A stretch of DNA of 64,000 nucleotides from Mycoplasmopsis arginini (GTDB taxonomy: Bacteria > Bacillota_I > Bacilli_A > Mycoplasmatales > Metamycoplasmataceae): positions 248,001-312,000 of the forward strand of contig NZ_LR215044.1 in assembly GCF_900660725.1 (NCBI RefSeq), given 5' to 3'. A program made the position numbers and the translations under genes. The notes beneath the pieces are model-generated. The model searched no databases, was not told the DNA's origin, and saw only the letters and a program-made list of their open reading frames with translations. Numbering within the stretch: position 1 is the stretch's first letter; each line of letters opens with the position of its first letter. Positions 45,501-56,026 of this stretch are shown piece by piece.

Positions 45501-46882
45501 TCTAATTTTTTGATTTCTTCATTGTTTTTTTCAATAATTGGTTCATAGTCCACTTTATTTCAGAAGTCATTTTCTAAATCTTTTTCAGTAGTAAATGGGG
45601 GCAATAATTGAACTAAAATCCATTTAGTTAATTGAGTTTTTTTGTTTCTAACTCCATATAAAATTAGATTTTTTAGAGCTCCAGAATATGCTCCAGAATT
45701 AAAGAAAGATTCTAATTGGTCTTGAGAATAAAACTCCGCTTTGGGTCAATCATACCTTCCAACATGGTTTCTTGTTAACTTTGTTAGGTCATACAAAAAT
45801 AATTCATTTTGTTTAAAATCTAATGATGGGATATAAAATTGGTCCGAAAAGACTGATTCAACAAAAAATCCAATATTCTTGTGTTCTTCAGTTGCTTTAG
45901 GTTCAAGAATAAAGTTCATATTTTCAGGAAAAGGTGTCGAAAATCTAGATGTGTCAAACCATAAAGTTTGTTTTTCAAAATAAGAACCTTTTTCATTTTC
46001 TTTAAAAGTTGAGTTAACGTTGAATGAATTATTATTTAATTTAAAAGTTTGTTTAAAGATAAATGTAGTGTTTGTAACTTCATCTAAAATTGGTGTTTTT
46101 AAAATAAAAACTCTAGGTTTGTTTGAATAAATGTTGTTTTCTAAATTGGATAATTCAATCTTTTTAGCATTTAATTCTTTAACTTTTTTATCTCTTTCTT
46201 TTATTATTGTTTTTCTATTACTATTAACACTTTTTCTTGCTGAATTAGTTAACTTTATAATCTCATGATTTAATTTAACTACTTCTTTCTTTTTATTTTC
46301 AAGTTCTTCCTTAAGTTCTTTAGATTCTTTTTCATCTAGAGAAGAACTTAGGTTAAGTCTATATCCGCTTTCTAATTTTTCTTTGTTAAAAATAACTTCC
46401 GGTAATGATGAAAGAATAATTTTTTCTTCCTTAGATATCTCTTCTTGAGCTCCATTTTTATTAGTTTTAGTTTCAAATCTTGTTAAAGTAAAATTATCAT
46501 CATTAGTGATAATGTCATATTTGCGATAGAATAGAACATCTAGTGAATAATCTGATTCATAAGTCCCTAAATCTACTTCATAAGTTGGTTTATTAGGTTC
46601 TAAACTTGTTCTATTTGTAATTCTAATTTCATTTTCCTTAATTTCATATTTAGGAGAAATTATTTTAGGTCGATCTGACAAGATAGAGTCATTGTCATAA
46701 TATTTAAAAGGTAATATCGAAATAGTTTCTTTAAACTTTAAAAAAACTCTTTTAAAATCCGGATGATTTTTATTCATAGTATTATTTTCTTCAATTTTTT
46801 TGCTAACTGGAAAAGTACTACTAATTGTTAAGGGACTGAGTGAAATTAGGGATAACAAAGCAACTATGTTTCTTTTTTTCAT
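42542..46882 (-). CDS. Giant membrane-anchored ICE surface protein 2
   Basis: A 1446-residue protein, continuous through UGA-Trp codons. A cleavable-type signal peptide without lipobox Cys (KKRNIVALLSLISLSPLTIS) is followed by coiled-coil stretches (KELKEELENKKKEVVKLNHE and KLEKLKTDDNKSDETKKRIE) and a long ectodomain. A membrane helix near residue 1380 (WIIPLALILPLGSILLPILI) precedes a basic then acidic cytoplasmic tail (KEEEDNPNNKETNGEEV). The architecture mirrors giant protein 1 (exported N-terminus, long ectodomain, C-terminal anchor), so the two probably work together at the cell surface. Shine-Dalgarno AAAGGA lies inside a hairpin (see findings). Confidence 0.75.
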
Positions 46883-47610
46883 AATAAAACAAAAATCCTT
46901 TCATATCTAATTTAGGTATGAAAGATAGAAAAATAAACTTAACTTGGTTGTGTTAAAAATAATTATATCGGATTTCAATTTAATTCAAAAAAATAATAAA
47001 GAGTAAGAAAAGAAGAGATGTTTTCTTTTTGTTTTAGGTGTTTCTTAGGTTACATTAACAGTATTAAATAACTAAGATAACTTTACCTTTTAAGCTAATC
47101 AAATTGCTGATTCTTAATGATTCTAAAAATTAAAATCCAATAATTAATATAGTTTGACTAAATAATTAACTAAAAAAACTTATATTAATCATTAAGTTTT
47201 AATTTAAATAATCATAATATACATAATTAGTACTAGTTTATTTAGATTTTATTAGTAAATTATATTTACTAATTAATATATTACTTGCTAATAAATATTA
47301 ACTATATAGTTTTAATTATTTTAGTAAATATAATTAACTTAATAATATAATTAACCTTAAAGAAATATAAATAAATAATTCTTTCTTGTCTTAATTTATC
47401 TAATTAAGTTTAATTTAACTTATTAATAAATATTAACTAATCAAATATAATATTTAACTTAACTATTAATAAAGAAATTAAAAAAAGAAATTAAAAAGAA
47501 AATATATAAAAGAAAAAAACAAGAAAAAGAAATAAAGAAAATATCCTTTCTTTGGATAAGAAATAATCTTTTCATTTTTATTTTTCAGGAATTTAAAAAA
47601 ACTTAGATTT
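46883..47610. other. AT-rich noncoding intergenic region of the ICE
   Basis: More than 700 bp without a gene between the divergent giant gene and the transfer operon. 47040-47560 is almost pure A/T and full of TTAACT, ATTAA(C/T)TAA and TTTACTAATTAATAT-type words, then a polypurine A/G tract (about 47465-47540) and a small hairpin TATCC...GGATA (47542-47558). No DnaA-box-like TTATCCACA was seen. It is a candidate origin of transfer or replication, or simply a long regulatory gap. Confidence 0.5.
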
Positions 47611-47612
47611 TT

Positions 47613-47642
47613 TTGCAGCAAGTCATTTTTTCCCGATATAAT
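47613..47642 (+). promoter_or_regulatory. Candidate promoter of the transfer operon (upstream)
   Basis: TTGCAG (47613-47618), 18-bp spacer, TATAAT (47637-47642). It lies 157 bp before the first gene of the operon. Confidence 0.55.
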
Positions 47643-47701
47643 TTAGTTACCTACCTAAAAAACCACAACCAAAGCTTAGTTCTTTTTAATTGCATAACAC
47701 A

Positions 47702-47729
47702 TACACATTAAAAGTAGATATAATGTGTA
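47702..47729 (+). promoter_or_regulatory. Operator-like palindrome over second transfer promoter
   Basis: Arms TACACATTA (47702-47710) and TAATGTGTA (47721-47729) are perfect inverted repeats with a 10-bp spacer. The right half includes a TATAAT box (47719-47724). A dimeric repressor here would block transcription of the transfer operon. Confidence 0.65.
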
Positions 47730-47798
47730 GTTTTGTTTTTTATCTTTTTAGTCTCATTATATCCACTTTAACCTAAAAAAATCACAAGAAGGATAGAA

Positions 47799-48383
47799 AT
47801 GAAAACTGCAATTTATTCTAAAAAAACTAAAGTTTTGAAAATTGGTTTACAAGTTTTACTTTTTTTGGTTTTCAGTGCAATTGCATTAGGAATTACATAT
47901 TTTGTTTTTAATTTGAAGAAGTCTTCTTTACCTACTAATTCCAAAACCTTGATTGATTACTTATTTTCTAAATTAGAAACTCTACTTTTATCTTTGTTTG
48001 TTACATTTTTTGTTTTCAGACTGACTTGAATGATAACTTTTGCATTTCTTAAAAATCAATTTTTATCAGACTGAGTTTCTTCTAAACCAACCCCAAGACA
48101 CTCCAAATGGTTTGTCATGGCGGTTCAAGAAGATACTTCGATTAAAGTTTCAACACAACAACTGGATATTAAATCTAAAAGCATTTCACAAGCTAAGATC
48201 CAACCAAGTCTAATTTTGGATTCTAAAAAATCAGATGAAAATCAAATTTCATCTTTTTCAAGTTCAACTTTAGATAAAGAATCAAAAGAAAATGATTTTT
48301 TAGAAAAAGAAACGTTGCATCAAGAAAAAATGATAAGTGATCTTTTGAACGAAAATCAATTGGATTCAAAAGCACAAAATTAA
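47799..48383 (+). CDS. ICE membrane protein, first gene of the transfer operon
   Basis: A 194-residue protein with two N-terminal membrane helices (VLLFLVFSAIALGITYFVF and TLLLSLFVTFFVFRLTWMIT) and a hydrophilic C-terminal tail rich in Ser, Lys and Glu (about residues 105-194). Two UGA-Trp codons. Shine-Dalgarno AAGGA. The next gene starts 9 nt after its stop, so it opens the operon. Unknown family; the topology would suit an inner-membrane anchor of a transfer complex. Confidence 0.7.
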
Positions 48384-48392
48384 TTTAATTTT

Positions 48393-48803
48393 ATGGAAAT
48401 ATTTATCAATTCTAAAATCCAAAATCTTAATAGACGTTTAAACCTAGTCACATTTTCAAACCAAGTCCAAGTGTACTTTGATTGCACTGGTCTAAAAAAC
48501 CAAGACCAGCTCAGACTATATGTTTATTGACTTCAACCAAAAAGGGCCTTAGGTTTTAAATCTTATAAAGAACTACAACTTTTTTGCTCGCTTTTAACTT
48601 TTGAATATTGAGATAGTCTTAATGAATTGCATCAAATAATTACAACAAAAAATGATTTTAAATCAATTATTAAAGCACTTACTGAAAAAGACATTAGTTC
48701 ATTAATTTCATTACTTGAAATAGAAAGAAACCAAGCAATTTCTGTAATGCAATCATTGCATCAAGAGTTTTCATCAAATGAAAGTGACTTCTTTGTTTGT
48801 TAA
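48393..48803 (+). CDS. Hypothetical ICE protein (Mbov_0398-like position)
   Basis: A 136-residue protein. It begins EIFINSKIQNLNRRLNLVTF and has a central Leu/Trp-rich region and a Ser-rich acidic end. No membrane helix. Three UGA-Trp codons hide it from standard-code ORF calling. Its stop codon overlaps the ATG of the nuclease gene (TAATG), so the two are translationally coupled; by position it could be the nuclease's partner or inhibitor, but nothing in the sequence proves it. Family not recognised. Confidence 0.65.
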
Positions 48804-49483
48804 TGGCAATTTTGGATACTAAAACAACTTCAGAATCACAAATAAAACCAACAGTTTGTTATTTTACAAATGATGCACATGTTCAAGAAAAATTGCTTCA
48901 AGATGTTGTCCTGTCGGTTTTAGAAAATTTGAAAAAGAAACATCCTTCTTTAAGTTTTGAACTTAAACCTAGGTTGTTTTTAACTGAAATTGCAAAAATA
49001 GTAAATAAAATTGAATCTTCTACATCTTTTTCATCCAACTTTGATTCAACTTTCATTTGCCCTGATGGTGGAATTATTTATGTAATTGATCCAAATGATG
49101 TAACTAAAAAGTATCCAATTTTAATTTCTGAAATGAAAACTCAGGGGACTTTATCTCCAGCTAAAGGTAATGCCATAGAGCGTTTAGGAAAGAATGTCAT
49201 TGCACTAAGAACTTTTTTGGCAAATGAACAAATTATTCCCTTAGTGGTTTTTTGTTCAGGCAGCGACTTTAGTTCAAATTCAATAATTTTGGATAGGTTA
49301 GCAACAATTGCACAGTTTGCCCCTTTAAATCAAATCAATTTATTTAATGGAACTTTTGTTTCATCTGGAAGCTATTTTTATAATGAAAGCAACTTTAAGT
49401 TTGATGACATGTATAAGATATGTTACAAAATAGCAACAAGAGCATTATTATTTTTTGCTTCAAAATATGACTTCGAAGTTTAA
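48803..49483 (+). CDS. EcoRI-family restriction endonuclease-like protein (Mbov_0400-like)
   Basis: A 226-residue protein homologous to EcoRI. The catalytic site is complete: D88 in CPDGGIIYVID, E110 and K112 in LISEMKTQG, equivalent to EcoRI D91, E111 and K113. GNAIER at residues 122-127 is identical to EcoRI 140-145, the residues that contact GAATTC, and the following LGKN matches HKN. FVVFCSGSDF corresponds to EcoRI FLEGSNF. A typical EcoRI has about 277 residues; this one is shorter. No cognate methyltransferase is visible beside it. It is coupled to the upstream 136-residue gene and overlaps the lipoprotein gene by 17 bp. It may cut GAATTC or a variant keeping the inner AATT. Confidence 0.85.
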   Translation: MAILDTKTTSESQIKPTVCYFTNDAHVQEKLLQDVVLSVLENLKKKHPSLSFELKPRLFLTEIAKIVNKIESSTSFSSNFDSTFICPDGGIIYVIDPNDVTKKYPILISEMKTQGTLSPAKGNAIERLGKNVIALRTFLANEQIIPLVVFCSGSDFSSNSIILDRLATIAQFAPLNQINLFNGTFVSSGSYFYNESNFKFDDMYKICYKIATRALLFFASKYDFEV

Positions 49484-50705
49484 ATTAATACTATTAAGTG
49501 GACTTCTAATTCCAATGTCCCCAAATGTCTTAGTATCTTGTATTTTGCCCAGCACAACTAATAAACCAAGAAAACCAGCTTCTGAACCTAAAGATATTTT
49601 TGAAATTGACAAAAGACCTAGTTTCCCATCAATGCCCATTAATAATCCACTTAAACAAAAGAAATACAATTTGACTTTTGATTTAGTTAGAACTAAAGAA
49701 TATAGTTTAAGTATCCCCAATTATGCAAAAACTCTTTCTTTTGATGATAAGAGACAAGAAATAAGGGGTGCTGTTGAATTAACCTGAGTTTTGTTTTCAA
49801 TTCTTTATCACCATGATTTAACTGAAAATCAAAAAATTAAAAAACTATCAGAGTACATTTCAACAATCACTGAATATAAAGTTTTTTTAGATAAAAATCA
49901 ATACTTAACTAAGATTATAAAACAAGGTAAAGATTTTTTAGAATATGAGAAATATGAATGATTTAAAGACTTTCCCTATCAAGGTTGATACAAATTAAAA
50001 GAAGATTATCATTCTTGACTAAAGAATAAGTTTTTTAAAGAATATCAATATTTTTCTCTATCAAGAATTAAAGATGGTGACCTTTCATCTTTAACAAAAG
50101 CTGAAAAAGATGCTATTAGATTCCAATCTCAGGGATATCTCTTCTTTCTTCATACCCAAAAAAATCTAATTAAAAGTCTTCCTATCTTTTTTGAAAAAAT
50201 AAAACATCAAATTAATTTCTTACTTTCATTTGCTTCATTAAACTTAGTAATTTTAGAAAATAAGGATAGATTTCATACTTTAGAAGATTTAGAAGATTTT
50301 TTAAAAGGAAATAATCCCTTTGATGATTTGAAGACAAAATTAAAAGATATTTTCCTTCTTCAAAATAACATTTTTGGTCAAGCAGAAGAAAAAGATAAAA
50401 TCTTAAATGTTTATTTTTCTATTTTAATGTCCAGTGATACAAACCAAGCATTATTCTTTAATGATGTTTTAATGCTTATGGATGTAATTTTAAATCCACT
50501 GTTTAGCATTGAATCTCAAGATAACTTCTTTAAGAAAGAACTACCAAAGGAATATGAATATTTTTCTAAATACCTTTATAAACAAAAAGAAGATAATTCG
50601 GGCATCACTTTTTACCAACCTTCTTTTCTAGAAACTCAAAAAGAAAACTTCCAAAAAATTACTGATTATTTTAGTAACTATTTAAAGATAAAAATTAAAT
50701 CTTAA
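49467..50705 (+). CDS. ICE lipoprotein
   Basis: A 412-residue lipoprotein. The signal peptide KFKLILLSGLLIPMSPNVLVSC places the lipidated Cys at about residue 25. The mature part begins with a Pro/Lys/Ser linker (NKPRKPASEPKDIFE) and continues as a mostly helical domain rich in aromatic residues. Several UGA-Trp codons. It overlaps the nuclease gene and lies 47 bp before the pilin-like gene, which has its own strong Shine-Dalgarno. A surface component of the transfer apparatus is likely. Confidence 0.75.
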
Positions 50706-50752
50706 TAAAAAAACATTCAAACTAATCAAACTAAAAAAAGAAAGGAGTAATT

Positions 50753-51079
50753 ATGACTATATTACTAGCAGAAAACACAGCTGCAAATGACAATGCAGCC
50801 AACCTACTTAAGCAAATCTCTGCTCCTATTTTTAATCAAGTGCTTTCAATTGGTACCATCGTTCTAGGAGTAATAGTTGGTATTTTGGCAGTGTCATGTA
50901 TTTTTGCTGCCGTATCCGCACAATTCAAACTAAAATCAGCTGACAGGGATGCAGCATCAGCAGCAAAAAGAAGAATGAAAAATATCCTAATTGCATTTAT
51001 TGTTGGTTTAATAATCCTTGCTTTATTTGGAACAACAATGGGAATAATTGGGACAGCAACTGGAATCTGAACAAAATAA
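50753..51079 (+). CDS. Pilin-like conjugal transfer protein (VirB2-like, Mbov_0395 type)
   Basis: A 108-residue protein with two hydrophobic segments (IGTIVLGVIVGILAVSCIFA, then ILIAFIVGLIILALFGTTMG) joined by a short basic loop (ADRDAASAAKRRMKN). This is the size and topology of VirB2/TrbC-type pilins. An N-terminal stretch of about 30 residues could be a leader. Strong Shine-Dalgarno AAAGGAG. The VirB6-like gene follows 50 bp later. Confidence 0.8.
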
Positions 51080-51129
51080 AATAATAAAAAATAATAAGTT
51101 AATCAACATAACGAAGTGGGGAATAAAAT

Positions 51130-52716
51130 ATGGAAACAGAAATCAATAGTGTCCAACGATTCTTTTTACAAATAGGTAATTCACTTCAATATGGAGTTTT
51201 TGCAATTTTTTGGAGTATATTTGTCAGCGCCTGATGAGTAATGCTAGAAGGACTATATCGTTTTACAAAGTTTATCTCCCTTGATTTAATCAATTTTCTA
51301 ATATTTAAAAAATCATTAAGTGACTTGAAAGAAGGAATTAGTTTAAGTGATTTACCTGTCTTCTTCATAACAGTTGCAATTTTAGCAGTCGGTCTTTTTA
51401 TCTTTTTATTTGCAGCAATCTTAATTAAACACGCAATAAATAAAAATGAAAGGGGGACTGCTAAACCCCTTAAAGTTGCTCTAAAACAAGCACTACCGTC
51501 TATTTTTACAATCATTGCCATTCCAATTTTGTTTCTGACAGTAAATCTCTTATTATCAATTTTACTTTCAACAATCACAAGAAGTTTTTCAGTAATTAGC
51601 GACCCCAACAGAGAATATAGTCCAATTCAGGCAATGTTTGCAACAATCACAGACAAGGGTTCTTGAATTGTTCAAAGATTTAATAATCCAACTAATGGTC
51701 CTTGAGAATGATACAAAGTTCCTTCTTTAAATCAATATATAGATATCTATTATATTCAAAATTATTCGCCTTGAACAGTATTATTAAATGCCACAATAAT
51801 GTGAATTGTATTATTTATATTTTACTTGGGCATCATTGTTGATTTGTTCAAGCAAACAATTTTTCAATATTTCTTATTCATAGTCTCCCCAGCTGTAGCA
51901 ATTTCTTCTATTAATGATGATGGCAAAAAACTAAAATCTTGGAAAAATGCTTATTTCAAATCAGCAGGTCTCGTCGTTATTTATATGTTATTAATTCTAC
52001 TATTCTTTGGAACCTTTACTGCGATTAGCAATTTCTTAAGAAATGGAAAGGCACTTGGTGCTTCTGGTGTTACCTTATTAAATCCACTTACGGGACTTGG
52101 AGTAGGGTGATCTATAAAGTTTTTAAAGAAAAAACTTGATTCATACTTCGGCGTTCAATCATTTAGCACTCTAAATTATGGAAAGAAAATGATTGGAAAG
52201 GGCATTGCTGGTGCAGCAACAATTGCTTCTGGCGGAACATTAGGATCAGCATTTGCAACTGGTGGTGTAGCCGCGGCAATGGGTGGTCTTGGTAAAATGG
52301 CAAGTAGTAAGGTCGGCACTCTTGCTAATAGTATGAAATTAACCAAATCTAGTGGATTAGATACAAAAGTGGGTAGAGAGATATTATCTACAAATGGTGT
52401 GCAATACGACGCTGGAACTCAAAATCTGTTGATGAACAAAGTAAATGCAACTGGACTTAATTTTTCAGGTATAAAGAGTTCATCACAATTTGAAGCACAT
52501 CTTGCAGTGGCAAAACAATATAATAATCGTGCAATTGAACAAATTGAAAAATCAGATGAATGGAAATCTGGAAACATCTCACAAGATACTTTATTAAGAC
52601 ACCAAAAGTTAAAAAATAGCAATCAAGCAATTGAAGATATAAATCTTATAAGAGCAAATCAATCTAGCAATTGAGCTAAAACAAAAGCAGGGCAAAAAAT
52701 CAAAGGAGATAAATAA
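51130..52716 (+). CDS. VirB6/TrbL-like polytopic transfer protein (Mbov_0396 type)
   Basis: A 528-residue protein. The first 330 residues hold about six to seven hydrophobic helices (VFFITVAILAVGLFIFLFAA, TIIAIPILFLTVNLLLSILL, ATIMWIVLFIFYLGIIV, GLVVIYMLLILLFFGTFTAI), followed by a Gly/Ala-rich segment (GIAGAATIASGGTLGSAFAT) and a hydrophilic tail. This layout is typical of VirB6/TrbL/CD1105-like channel proteins of type IV secretion. Many Trp codons are UGA. The VirB4 gene starts 2 nt after its stop. Confidence 0.78.
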
Positions 52717-52718
52717 TA

Positions 52719-55388
52719 ATGTTACAAAATAAAAAACTTTCAGACATCAAGTTGCAAATCTTTAAGTCAATTTCGCTTTTTGATATGTTTATTATAATTT
52801 TCTGCTCAGCAATCGCTTATGTTTGTGGATTTTATATTTCTAAGACACTTCCTTTATTTGCTAAAATCTTAATTGCTTCTGCAATTTTTGTTTCAACAGC
52901 CTGAATTGTATTGCCAAATAAAAAGCATAATTGCAAATATTATGTTTTTATTGTCAGATGAATTGAATATTATTTCAAACCAAGAAGATACTTTTCTTCA
53001 AATACAAAGTCACTTGTTCAATTTAAAGATGTTTTAAATGATAGTTTTGTTGAAATAGATGCAGCAAATTACTTTTCTGTTTTTTCTTTTAAGGGATATG
53101 ATGTCTATTCAAACGATTATGAAGATAAAATGTCTTACTATCAAACTGTTATAAATGTTCTAAACAATATTGATTTTCCTATTTCCTTTGTAAAAATCCC
53201 AAAATCTTCAAATCTTGAAGCAAACTATGATTTTATTAAAAAAGCAATTGAAAAAGATACTCAAATTGATTTAGACTTTAGAAACGAATACTTTAAAAAT
53301 AACCTAAATGACTTAGGCACTCTTGATATTACTGAAAATATTGATGCGTATTACATTGTGGTAAAAGCAACATCAATTGCTGAATTAAAAAACAATGTAT
53401 CAAAGATTCAATCCCTATTTTCAAACACTCCACTTCGTCTTAATTTACTTTCGAAATATTCTCTAATCGATTTTCTTAATTTCATTTTTAATGTTGAATT
53501 AGATGAAAAGAAAATAGAAAAATATCTTTCATTTTCTCAAATCAAAAATAAGAAAGAAAAGTTTTCATTAGATGAAATCTTAAGTCCAAAACAAGTAGTA
53601 CTTTTAAAAGACAAAATTAAAGTTGATAAAACATTCTTATCATTTCAAACTGTTAATGACTTTAATACATTCCAAATTAATGAAGGATGAGCCAATGTTA
53701 TCTTTAATTCACCATCTACTGTGATTTGAAATCTTACTCCATTAACTTTAAAGAAAAAACAAGAAATCTTAGATAAAACGATGGATAGGTTGGAATTAAA
53801 TAATAATGATGAAAAATCTAATTTTGCAAAAAATAAGAATGCCTTATCAAACGAAGTATTGTCTGAAATTACACAGGCTATCAATATCGAAAATATGAAC
53901 TTTTTCAAATCCAATTTAATCCTCTTAAACAAAGCAGCCTCATCTAAAAGTTTAAAAGAAATTGAAAATATCAATAAAAATAATGCTGCTACAATTCAAG
54001 CAAATCTAAACCCTAATTTATATTTACAAAGAAATGCATATTTAAACTCTATTTTTTCAAATAAAGATAGTATGAATAACAACTTAGAAATGCTTTCTAG
54101 AAATATTGTAATGGGTTGACCTTGAGTTAATATTGACCTAAATGACTCAAATAACTTACTATGGGGATTTTCGAAAACAACAGCATCCCCAATAATTCTT
54201 GATATATTTAAAAAAACAAAAGATAGAACTAACTTTTCAATGTTTTTTTGGGGAGTACCTGGATCAGGAAAATCAGCTGCAACTTCGAAGTTATTTTTAA
54301 ATTACTTAATGAACGGTGATAGTGTTATAGTCATTGACCCACAAAGAGAATATAAATATTTAATTCCTAAGTTAAATGGAACTTGAATTGAATTAGGAAA
54401 AGGACTTGAAACAACTTTAAATCCATTGCAACTTAATGTCCAATTTAGTGATACAAATCAAAAAATTACAAATCACCAACTTGTCATTGATAACATTAAG
54501 AAAGTATGTATATTTATTAAAACCTTATATCCAGACTTCTCAGATAACAAATTAAGAGCACTGTTCATAGTTTTAAAGAAACTCTACAAACAATGGGGAT
54601 TCTTTGAAGATTCATTTGAGATATCTAAAGCAGAAAATGAAGATTATCCAGTTTTTAATGACTTAATTAATTTTTTAGCTAATTTTGAGTTTGAAAATGA
54701 AGTCGAAAAAGAGTTCTTTGATAAAGAAATAAAAGAACTTTGAATTAATTTCAGAAATGATTTTAGTGACCATGGTCAATATCAAAATCTATACAATGGG
54801 GTTACAAATATAAATATAACGTCAGATGATTTCTGTGTTATTGACACTTACAATCTAATTCAAGAAACCGCTTCACCATCAGCTCAAGCTGCAATGTATT
54901 TAATCCTTAATTTTGTACAAAACAAAATTACAAACAACTTTTTTTTAAACCAAGATAATAAACGGATCCTTATTGTTGTCGATGAAGCTCATAAGTTCAT
55001 TAGTAACAAAAACCAAGCAATCATCGATTTCTTATTTGATACAGTCAAGACTATAAGAAAATACAATGGAAGTTTAATTCTAACCACCCAACAACCTTCG
55101 GACTTCGCTCAGGATAGTACAATCGCAACTAAAACTCAGGCGATTATTGAAAACATTGATTATTCACTAATTTTAAGACTAAACCAAAAGGATTTAGATG
55201 CCGTTAATTCAATGTACAAATCTCGTGGTGGTTTAAATAAATCTGAAATAACTTTTATTTCAACTGCAGCAATTGGTGAAGGTCTTATGAACATTGGAAG
55301 TAATAATCGAATATTAATGCAACTATATTACAACGGACTAGAAAAAGAAATAATCTTCAAGAAAGGAGACTTAAGTCAATTAAGTTAA
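52719..55388 (+). CDS. VirB4/TraE-like conjugal transfer ATPase (Mbov_0397 type)
   Basis: An 889-residue ATPase continuous through several UGA-Trp codons. The N-terminus has two membrane helices (FDMFIIIFCSAIAYVCGFYI and KILIASAIFVSTAWIV), a PrgI-like segment fused to VirB4. Walker A VPGSGKSAA is near residue 515 and Walker B ILIVVDEAHKFI near 750, followed by LILTTQQPSDF. ILRLNQKDLDAVNSMYKSRG lies near the end. It energises the type IV secretion channel. Together with the VirB2- and VirB6-like genes it defines the transfer core. Confidence 0.9.
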
Positions 55389-55394
55389 TAATTT

Positions 55395-55886
55395 ATGAAT
55401 AGTGTGCATATGATCGGGCGACTTGTATCTAAACCACAATTAGGTTTAACAAAAAACAACAAACCCTATTCTAAGTTTGTAATTGCTCTAAAGAAAGACA
55501 TAAATAAAAAATATACAGCAATTGAAGAAGGCAGACAAACTGATTACTTTAATTGTCTGGCATTTAATAATAACGCTTCTTTCATTAACAAGTTTTTAGA
55601 CAAAGGTGACTTAGTCTCAATCACTGGGAAATTAAATTATTTAATTAACACATCAAATGAAAGTACTACTTCTAATTATTATTTTGTTGATATAAAAACA
55701 ATTGAACCACTTGAATCAAAAGAAGTAATTGAAAAAAGAAGAAGTTTAAATAATCAATTAGATAGTAATGCGAATTGAAAACAAGAAACTGATCAAATTA
55801 ATCAATGGCAATCAAGCAATAATAATAGTACTTCTAGTTATAGTGATACAAACAATGATGAAGATGGTCTAACTTGAGATTATTAG
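55395..55886 (+). CDS. ssb: Single-stranded DNA-binding protein
   Basis: A 163-residue SSB. The OB fold starts NSVHMIGRLVSKPQLGLTKN and continues with FVIALKKDINKKYTA and DYFNCLAFNNNASF. A Ser/Asn-rich disordered tail ends DGLTWDY rather than the usual DDLPF-type tip; the Trp codons are UGA. ICE-borne SSBs coat incoming single-stranded DNA in the recipient. It is the last gene of the transfer operon and ends in a terminator that overlaps its stop codon. Confidence 0.92.
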
Positions 55887-55928
55887 CTTAAAACAAAAAA
55901 GGTAATTTTACCTTTAATTTTTTAAGCT
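55884..55928 (+). terminator. Terminator of the transfer operon
   Basis: A nested hairpin: outer arms AGCTTAAAA / TTTTAAGCT, inner arms AAAGGTAA / TTACCTTT, with T-rich sequence between. It begins at the ssb stop codon. Confidence 0.65.
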
Positions 55929-56026
55929 AAAAACAAAAGATAAGAAGGTGAAATTCAAACATAAGTTCTTTATAAGATATAAAATATTTTTTAGAACTAA
56001 AAAACTTAAAATAAAGAAGGAAGAAA

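Noticed and set aside
46883-47800. Chromosomal oriC
   Set aside because: AT-rich but without DnaA boxes or dnaA/dnaN neighbours; it lies inside the conjugative element.
51186-51608. 140-residue minus-strand ORF
   Set aside because: Antisense of the VirB6-like gene, whose membrane-helix composition leaves the reverse frame open by chance.
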